NCBI GenBank assembly: GCA_958299035.1
Contig: CATQJL010000316.1
Span: 40,660,025-40,724,024, forward strand
Source: Cylicocyclus nassatus
Taxonomy: Eukaryota; Nematoda; Chromadorea; Rhabditida; Strongylidae
DNA: 64,000 nucleotides
Direction of reading: 5' to 3'
The notes under the pieces were generated by a model. It made no database searches. It saw only the letters and a list, made by a program, of their open reading frames with translations, and was not told the origin of the DNA. Each line of letters opens with the position of its first letter. The stretch's first letter is position 1. Below, piece after piece: positions 57,901-64,000 of the stretch. Made by a program: the position numbers and the translations under genes.

Positions 57901-60900
57901 AAGACCTTACCACGCAAATTTTTTTGTTGTTTTCATGATGAGCATGTCGGACACCCCCCTCCCTCACCCTACGCCAAGTGTCAGCCAAATCCATGATGGG
58001 TTTATTCCTCACTTCCACGTCAGAATATGACGGAACAGCAGTTGTGCTTGTAGCTTAAGTCAGAGCTTACATAACGGCAAAATTCAAATGTGTCATGCTT
58101 GAAGAGAAAAAGGCTGCGAAATTTAGTTGATAGCTTTATACCACAAGCCTTAAATAGTAAAACCGTAAGTTTCTGAAGTTCCATAGCAGTTTCCAAAAAT
58201 CGAAATTGGCATGAAGAAGCCGAAGAGGGAGCCATACACAGTCCAACATCATTTTGGCAAAAGTAATTCATTCTTTCGATTCCTGGGCAACTTAAGTGTA
58301 CATATGATAATCTGGGGCGGTATGTAACAATCGCCCGTCCGGGTAAGTTACCCGAACAGATAGTTTCCGCTTCATAGCTCGGTGCTGTGGGAATCTGTGT
58401 TCTTCCTTGTTTGTTCATCTATTGGAGGCTCTACTACCGTGATATTGTAGCACAATGACTAGTAGCCTTTTGCTGTATAAGCTGAAATAATTCGTTATTT
58501 GTATGATCCCGAACGGGATCTCCCACTGATCACGCTCATTTTCAAAGTTATTTATATCCGCAAAAACTCAATGAAAACGTCACATAGTTTTGCTTTCGAT
58601 CTATTACGACAGTGCTACGCATGATTTTAGTAGCACAGATAAAATGTGCAAGTTTTGTGTTTTTCGATAAAGCCCAATTCGCGAGCACAGGTTCAGCGAA
58701 GATTTTGTCAACTTGATTTTTCACTTATTTCTTTCACAAACATGCGTAGCACTGTCGTAATAATTGGACAGCAAAACTCTGTGACGTTTTCCTTGAGTTT
58801 TTACGGATATAAATAACTTTAAAAAAGAACGTGATCAGTGGGAGATCCCGTTCGGGATCATACAAATAACGAATTATCTCAGCTTATACAGCAAAGTGCT
58901 GCTAATCATTGTGCTACAATATTCGGGTAGTAGAGCCTCCCAAGGATGAACAAACAAGGAAGAACACAGATCCCCAGAGTACCGAGCTATGAAGCGGAAA
59001 CTACCTGTCCGGGTAACTTGTTGGACGGGCGATTGTTGCATACCGCCCCTGGTGCAAACAGTATTTCTGGCCAAGTTGCAGGTTCTTAGCATTTTTCAAA
59101 TGGAGTTATAATTTTCTCAATTATTTTCGGGCATTTGGATCTTTAGGACTTCAAACTTTGTGGTTCAGATTTGTTACAAATCTTTGACCCTGTTTGTGGA
59201 GCTTGCTTTGCGCTATCGAATGTATACCAGAGCCTGCTTGCTTTACTCGGTGCAGCAGAACTTATCCTGAGTGTAAAAGAAATATGGTCTAGTAGCTGAC
59301 AAACCCGACTCCGCTTGGACCTGTTAATAATACTTTTGTAATCAGCATGCTCCCCCCCCCTGTGCTTGTGTCAGCCATTCTAACTTGTAGCTGCTTGTCG
59401 CAAGCCAAAAAAAATGGTATTTTGGAACTGAAGCGATTACTGTCGCGGCTCGGTGGGCTCTGCGCCCCCTCAACTAGCGCTCGACTGCCTTGCGCCGCAG
59501 CTCCTGTCCCCAAAGGACTTCCGCGGTTGCGGGTGGGCCCTGCCCACAACGGCGCGTTACGCCTACACTGCTCGTGAAACAATAAACATACATAAATTTA
59601 CTGAAAACTAAACACACAAAGAATACACGACATAAAACATATACATTCACCACGGGGAGAGTTAAGCTCTAACCCGGGCTACCGACGGGGACTCTAGCTT
59701 ACTCACACTCACGCAATAACACACTCTCACACTCTCCCGGCATCCAAGGGAGCTACCCACAGGCCGGCCGCGCGCCGACAAGGCAGCAACTACGGCACGG
59801 CAATACTGACCCCATGATGTTAACCAGCTACATCGAACTAAGCTCCCAACGACTCCTGCGCGACCACGGCGCTTCGTGATGTTCATCATCCTGGAATTCT
59901 ATCCTCGCGTGTTCATCCAAACAATTCATCAACAATCCATCCAATCGCGCGAGGCACGGGGACGTAGACACGACGACGATATCGTGGAAACCCAACCAAT
60001 CAATAATGAAAGCGGCACGGCGATAGTAGTAAGATGATAAGACGAAACAGGCCGCAATGGCGCGCGTACGCGATAATTATAGCAGTGGCTGGGGGCGTGC
60101 CTACGTGGTGTGGTCTCGGAGCGAACAAGGTAGCCGCCGTAAAGCGCGGCGACCGTGCTAACGACCGAGACGCGCGGCAACACGGTGCTCCCGGCCACAT
60201 GCTGTGAGGAGCGGTCGATCGCGAGCCGCGACAATTATTGTCTATATAGTCAGTTACCTGTACTTTATTGCGGTTGAAAAACCGATAAGTACATAGTGTC
60301 TCGAAAGTATATGTACACTTTATCGCTGATACCTCTCTTGCCACATAGTCTGTTGTCATCATAACATTGTATAGAGCTGCTTCGACTTAAGCTTGAAGTT
60401 TCCTCATCAACATTGTGGGGTTAAGGCAGAAGCTTTGAGGATACCATCGATGACAATATTTTGCTGATACAAAACCATACAAGTTTAAACTTCTTATATT
60501 AAGCCATTTAGGATGGCTGATTTAAGTGAAGCTTGTACTTTACCGTAATCTTCGCTTATGAATCATGCCAGGTGTAACACAGCTGTTATTTCATTGTTCC
60601 ACAAAAATAAATCGACAGCCTGGAAATCTGTGAAGTGACTTTCAAAATCAGGGTGTACGAAAACTGTGATATACAACTTAGATTATTTAGGACGGTCACA
60701 CTGGCGCTTTGTGCTGGAAGTTTCCACTGTAATCGTAGAGCACTGAAAGTCGGTGACTCGCGCTATACTGTAATGCTAAGCTGAAGCCAGCTCTGCGAAA
60801 TGTAATTACATGCAAAAAACCTTGAGGAAAAAAGAGATATTAACATTTAAGTAGTGCATACATACTTTAAGAACTCAATGTATTTATTGTAGACCCATTC

Positions 60901-63900
60901 AGCTACAGCGTACGAGACTTTCAATTGAATTGTGCACAGAACCAATGACGACCTTACACAAACTATCCCTTTCTACCAATATAATTTGTTTTAAAGCTGT
61001 GTGTCCCACGGGATGTTTTAAGTGAAAGAAACATCAAGCCGCTGAAAAATCTTAAGCTTTGCGAAATTTTTACTCGTGGGTTTGTGTCCACTCTTAACAG
61101 TCTGATAGGATTCGATCATATTGCTTATGCGAACAAATATCAACTGAAACTCCCCATTTTTGTGGCTTGGTAGAAATCTGCGGTGTCAAAAAGGGAGGGT
61201 TTCAATTTTTTTAGAAAGCGCTGAGGCCTATAGGCAACCGAGAATGTATTTACCTCCCTGATTTACTCGTTTTCATGCATCAGCCTATGCCTTGGTGCTT
61301 AACTTCGGGTATATGTCAAGATGAACGATAGCCGGTACCAGTGGCGCGCGGGGTCATGATTTGGCAATAACGTGTTCGCTCGAAGCTCCGCCCTACTGCG
61401 GCGGACGAGTTTCTCGGACGATACCGTCAAGTAAAAATAACTTTTAACAGTGAGATATAAGCTTGTTGCAAGAGGGGGTGAAGCTTGACTATTTACAGAA
61501 TCTTGTCTTGATTTTTGTTGTTGTTTTTTTTGCTGATGTACCTATGAATGACCGAGTGACTCCTGGATAGTGAAATCAATCTAGAACACCTCAGGCATGA
61601 TTTTTTGAATGACCTCACATCTTACGACTAGTTCAGACGCAATTTCGATTGAGTTACAGATTGATTTATATTGAGGATAGCAGTTTTTGGAAGCAAAATA
61701 AAAGAGTTTTGATATTCAAAGCGGATTCGAAAATTTATAAGTGCAGTATGATTTTCCTGAAATCGAGGCCACATATTTGCAAAACGAGTTAGTTTGCGTG
61801 AAACGAAATTCGCCTACAATGCTTTGTTTTTTATTCTGTTTTTAGCTATGATTAAGGTTTTAAAACTTACTTTTCCGATAAAAGAGATAATGGTGTTGGT
61901 CATTTCAGCAATGATGATAATATTTCTCGATAAGCTGACTTCTTTTTGAACTAAACTTGAGAGTGCACAACAAAGCATATTCAATATGGTAACAGATGTG
62001 AATAGGGAAAAACACTTTTCCAAGCATTTTCGAAACAGTTTCCCCATACCTGCAATGAAAAATCATTTTGGACAAGCCTACTAGGAGCAAATAATTGAAA
62101 TACATTCGAAAGAGCTTGCGAACTAATTTTATATTGAAAATGATCTGAAAACTGATTTTCAATTTAAATGAAATTTTAAAATCTACTGCTATCCAAATTG
62201 CAACCAACTGAAGAAGCATGAACGAAATATTAGAGTTTTTCAATAGCTGCAACGCCTGTTCGTTTATTCGCCAAAATTCGTCGCTCAATTGCCTACTCGC
62301 TAAATTTCTTGACGAAATAATATTCCTAGGCTAATTAACAAGGGGCGGAGCGATCAGCGCACCGCGTACGGTACCCAGCTGGCGGCTGGCACATGCTATC
62401 GTTCATCTTGACCGCCACCCCTTAACTTCGATCCTATAACCAAATGTGTGCGATTCGAATCGATAAGGTAAATTGTTTGTCTGCAAGAAACATAAGTAAG
62501 AATGAACACCTGAGTTTCGCCGGTCAATCTTATTCAGAATCACGAAAGAAATTTTAGTACCTCAAAGCTCACCATTTTGACAAAGCTCAACCACAAGAGG
62601 ATCACAGACTGCTGCTTTCGCTACCAAGGCAACACAGCTGTTCATTTTATCTAGAAAGTCTCTTACAAAATAACCATAATGACTCATTGCATGGTATCTT
62701 TATCTACATATAACTAGTAAAGCATGGCGTTTCTTAAGCATAATGTGCTTTTCACTTTCGCTGCTCTTTAAAACCCCGAATGCATGCCTGCCTTAAAGGC
62801 ACCGTCCACCCAGATTTTCGACTTCCAGGTTTATGTCGTTTCGGAGCCTTTTTATGTCCCTAAATCTGAATATGTAGTCGAGAATGCGCGAAAACCCTGA
62901 CTATCTCCGTTCCGGAGGACCCACAGGCCTGCTTTCCGGAACGGTGATCGGATGGGCGCGCACATACGGGCGGGCATGGATGGGGGTCCCCGTGCATCTT
63001 CGCTAAAACGATTTTCTCGCTTCCGAAGCGACATTTTGGGCCGCGACTTGGGCATTGGATTGATAGGGGGCCCTACTATTATATGCTGCCAAAAGCTCAA
63101 CACCCTCACTGAGGGTGGACGGTGTCGGTTTCAAAGCTAATCAAGCGTAACAAGATAGTTATCGTGGAAATCCTAATACAAGCCATTCTGACTTTCAACT
63201 TCACATGGCATCGCCATCTCTAAAAGAGTAGCTTTGCGCCACTTGACAACTGCAAAACTAGTGAGCATTCGAAATAGGTAACGGTATAAAGAAAGGTCAG
63301 AAGCCAAAACTGAAAGATTCAGGAAAGGAATTTTGATTTTTCTTGGCGTAGATTCTTTCAGGAAATCACTAGAATATAATTTTTGCTGTTATAGAGCGCG
63401 TATTACAACGACAAAGCAAAACCACAAAGTGTTGTTTGGAATAACATTCAGTCGATGATGACATCTCCTAAACAAGTTGTTGGCTATGGAGAAGATGGGT
63501 GTAAGCGGCTTTTCGTCTCTTCTGCAGACCTATCCGCTGGATTCCAGTAGCAGTTCATTATGCTTTGAAAGACTATCCCGTAGTAAATATGACTGGTTTT
63601 GTGATTGGATCTTTATGGCCGTGGGTGGAAGTACAAGCACTTCGCAGTGGTGCTGCTCAGGTCATTTGGCATTTCACATGCATGATGTTATCGTTTACTG
63701 CAATCATACCCTTTGACATTGTCTTATCGATTCAACACCTTCTTTCAGGCTAGTCAGCGGTGATGCTCAGACAATATTTTAGGTACTTACTGTTGAATAC
63801 CAAGATATAAAAATTGTTGGAACGGAGAAAATCAAATATATCCATCCTATCAAATTCGCAGAAGATTGGAACGTGTGAGCTTTAGCGTATACAGACCCTT

Positions 63901-64000
63901 TATATTCATCCAAATATTCAGAAATCTGGAAAAATTCGATTTTGCTGTCTCATTTTCTTCCATCGAACATAGCGGTTTGGGAAGGTAGTCTGTCGCATTC
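45929..64000 (+). CDS. DUF268 type II membrane protein, 3' end beyond window
   Basis: Member of the DUF268 family, expanded in Caenorhabditis; function unknown. Supported plus exons: 45929-46008, 48133-48181, 48244-48295, 51965-52106, 56868-56984, 63395-63498, 63528-63660, 63783-63874, 63922-63984, continuing past the window. Exon 1 encodes MIGIIFAHQRWAIAVLLILT and FLILYIR, one N-terminal membrane anchor after a TTTGTTTAG acceptor, a likely trans-splice site. Middle exons give WTAKGPVTYEEVEQNVFRPN, IFGEWLSVANRTSPEIPPKT and SAYYNDKAKPQSVVWNNIQS. The DUF268 core follows: VVGYGEDG, PIRWIPVAVHYALKDYPVVN, GFVIGSLWPWVEVQALRSGA, VLTVEYQD and FDFAVSFSSIEHSGLGR. The pattern of a Gly-rich strand then an acidic VEY strand looks like a Rossmann methyltransferase fold (inference). 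The exon 1 to exon 2 phases do not join, so an exon between 46009 and 48132 is missing. The intron at 63499-63527 would be only 29 nt. The 4.8- and 6.4-kb introns are filled with transposons. Confidence 0.8.
47261..47420 (+). mobile_element. Possible Helitron 5' end
   Basis: TCTCTATATATATAAAACTC followed by AAAAATTGTCTGTATGGAGG resembles the 5' terminus of many nematode and arthropod Helitrons (TC start, TATATATATAAAA, then TTGTCTGT), preceded by A. The GC-richer stretch AACGCGCGCCATTCAAGCGA follows. I did not find the matching CTRR 3' end with hairpin. Confidence 0.35.
47595..47700. repeat. 106-bp near-perfect palindrome
   Basis: GTTGTTTCATACTGCAGTCG at the left is mirrored by TGACTGCAGTATGAAACAAC at the right. 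The inner arms CTGCAGCAACGACAGTCGAT lie against GACTGCAACTGCTGCAG. The centre is GATCGATCGATATC. It could form a stable hairpin. Non-coding, in DUF268 gene intron 1. Confidence 0.75.
47880..47997. repeat. 118-bp inverted repeat
   Basis: ACTCTGCACCTTTTCCGCGA and ATATGCTCTCTAATCA at the left face GATCAGAGAGCATGTTGGCG and AAAGAGGTGCAGAGTT at the right. A short hairpin TTTCCCACGCTGGGAAA lies in the centre. Non-coding. Confidence 0.65.
48531..48727. mobile_element. 197-bp MITE, CCCTATTTTCAGGTG ends
   Basis: The ends CCCTATTTTCAGGTGTATAA and TTATACACCTGAAAATAGGG are exact inverses for about 26 bases and are flanked by TA on each side. The inner arms GCCTTTTTGCTCTAAACGCG and CGCCTTTAGAGCGAAAAGGG continue the pairing. 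The very high arm match suggests recent activity. It lies in a DUF268 gene intron. Confidence 0.8.
48848..49291. repeat. TTAAAGGCAG-ended MITE
   Basis: TTAAAGGCAGCGGCTCGGCA at the left is mirrored by TGCCGAGCCACTGCCTTCAA at the right. The interior is GC-rich with a G homopolymer near 49155-49166, and the minus ORF 48887-49291 lies wholly inside it, so that ORF is not a gene. Confidence 0.65.
49808..50655. mobile_element. Mariner-type MITE, TTAGGGTG ends, TA target site
   Basis: The left end TTAGGGTGCACGGTAAAAAA is matched by the right end TTTTTTACCGTTCACCCTAA, flanked by TA on each side. The arms pair for at least TGGGAC beyond that. Length is 848 bp, no transposase. It lies in a DUF268 gene intron. 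Confidence 0.8.
51395..51665. repeat. Diverged copy of the 19823 palindrome family
   Basis: GTTTGATTTAACGGGATTGG at the left faces CCGCCAATCCGTTTAATC at the right, with GCCCCGCCTTTCAGCCGCC shared with the repeat at 19823-19975. CT and CG-rich loop. Part of the loop, 51588-51630, is a short tandem array of AAACAGGGTA units. Confidence 0.55.
51690..51814. repeat. CpG-rich inverted repeat
   Basis: GAGCCAGAGTGCGCAGCGTG at the left faces CGCCGCGCACTTTGGTTCAA at the right, and GGAGTACGCAACGTACGCTC lies against GTATGTAACGTACGCCCG. It sits about 150 bases upstream of the DUF268 exon at 51965. Non-coding. Confidence 0.55.
52284..53825. mobile_element. Tc1-like fold-back element with ~600-bp arms
   Basis: Starts CAGTGCTGACCAAAAATATA and ends TATAGTTTTGGCCAGCACTG, with TA on both sides (52282-52283 and 53826-53827). 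The arms are inverted copies of roughly 600 bp: the minus ORF at 52641-52838 and the plus ORF at 53324-53539 read nearly the same peptide words (YKIDG, LSFPNQSK, HKNTFLG), because they are the same sequence on opposite arms. The 1.54-kb size is like a full Tc1, but no DDE transposase is readable. Confidence 0.85.
53828..54522. mobile_element. Mariner-type fold-back MITE sharing TA with neighbour
   Basis: Left end TTAGGTAGGCCGAAACTTCT, right end CAGTACTTTTGGACCAACTAA. TA lies before (53826-53827) and after (54523-54524). Arms are inverted, with AAAAGTTATGATTTTCAAG facing CGAAAATCATAACTTTCATA. Its core is close to that of the element at 9071-9757. The plus ORF 54134-54328 lies inside it and is not a gene. 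Confidence 0.8.
55254..55709. repeat. TTAAAGGCGGCGTCC MITE with GCAACTGCAA core
   Basis: TTAAAGGCGGCGTCCGGGCA at the left faces TTGCCTGGACGCTGCCTTTAA at the right. The interior shares CCCAAAAAACCCGG, GGACGAGTTTCGAAT and a TGCAACTGCAATGCAACTGC array with 2034-2525. The 168-codon plus ORF (55203-55709) covers the whole element and is judged spurious, although it is long. Confidence 0.75.
58314..59049. mobile_element. 737-bp fold-back element
   Basis: GGGGCGGTATGTAACAATCG at the left faces GCGATTGTTGCATACCGCCCC at the right. The arms pair for about 340 bases each, with GATCCCGAACGGGATCTCCC and GGGAGATCCCGTTCGGGATC as inner landmarks. It has an asymmetric loop of about 100 bases around 58640-58740. 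No transposase, and the target duplication was not resolved. ORFs on both strands (58020-58418, 58874-59092) are element sequence. Confidence 0.8.
59290..60370. other. GC-rich block of unknown origin
   Basis: A 1-kb block far more GC-rich and CpG-rich than its surroundings, with sharp borders. It contains simple CACACTC runs at 59700-59740. Several short ORFs on both strands show no family motif. It may be a solo LTR or a fragment of a retrotransposon on the minus strand, but I could not identify TG..CA ends or a primer-binding site with confidence. Confidence 0.3.
61307..62421. mobile_element. Second copy of the 1.1-kb element, TTAACTTC duplication
   Basis: The inverted counterpart of 41408-42545: it starts GGGTATATGTCAAGATGAAC and ends GTTCATCTTGACCGCCACCCC. 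TTAACTTC flanks both ends (61299-61306 and 62422-62429). Interior words such as TTGAATATGCTTTGTTGTGC occur in inverse orientation relative to the first copy. It lies in the large DUF268 gene intron. No intact transposase. Confidence 0.9.
62793..63136. repeat. TTAAAGGCACCGTCC MITE, second copy
   Basis: Left end TTAAAGGCACCGTCCACCC, right end GGTGGACGGTGTCGGTTTCAA. Shares ends, TTCCGAAGCGACATTTTG-like core words and TGCTGCCAAAA with the copy at 1306-1622. It lies directly upstream of the DUF268 core exons. Confidence 0.7.

Noticed and set aside
1..64000. CRISPR array, prokaryotic operon, phage or plasmid features
   Set aside because: No spacer-repeat array, no Shine-Dalgarno-type gene packing, and the genes are intron-rich animal genes.

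Overview
This window reads as nuclear DNA of a clade V (strongylid-like) nematode. It is about 40% GC, and its genes have many small exons with GT-AG introns. The three orthologs I recognise with most confidence (unc-4, vigilin, FRA10AC1) and the DUF268 gene look Caenorhabditis-like. The spaces between exons are packed with short non-autonomous DNA transposons. Few genes are visible as long ORFs; I rebuilt them by hand, joining exons on splice signals, reading-frame phase and family motifs. No prokaryotic, organellar or viral gene set was seen, and no tRNA or rRNA gene.

Layout. 659-6525 (+): a tau-tubulin-kinase/CK1-like kinase with a complete catalytic core. 7495-12853 (-): the UNC-4/UNCX homeobox gene, seven exons, 232 aa, phases consistent throughout. 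12854-19503: intergenic, transposon-rich. 19504-25027 (-): FRA10AC1 ortholog, seven exons, 303 aa, one GC-AG intron and a last exon 3.35 kb downstream of the previous one. 25028-27263: short spacer with a fold-back element. 27264-36072 (-): vigilin (multi-KH protein), 27 exons, about 1,200 aa and 15 KH units. 36073-45928: 5' region of vigilin, an orphan 261-codon ORF at 39549-40334 and many repeats. 45929 to beyond the right edge (+): a type II membrane protein with a DUF268 domain, split by large transposon-filled introns and cut by the window end.

Mobile DNA. I see at least seven TA-flanked Tc1/mariner-type elements, most of them fold-back, and two copies of a 1.1-kb element with clear 8-bp target duplications. 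There is also a hAT-like repeat with an 8-bp duplication, a TTAAAGGC(A/G)-ended family (some copies with TGCAACTGCAA arrays), a possible Helitron 5' end and several orphan palindromes.

The genes do not form an evident pathway. They are a developmental transcription factor (unc-4), an RNA-binding scaffold (vigilin), a nuclear RNA-processing-type protein (FRA10AC1), a kinase and a membrane protein. I found no convincing new multi-gene system. The most unusual points are transposon architecture (two elements sharing one TA, paired 1.1-kb copies), a candidate 29-nt intron, a GC-AG intron and vigilin KH domains without their GxxG loop.
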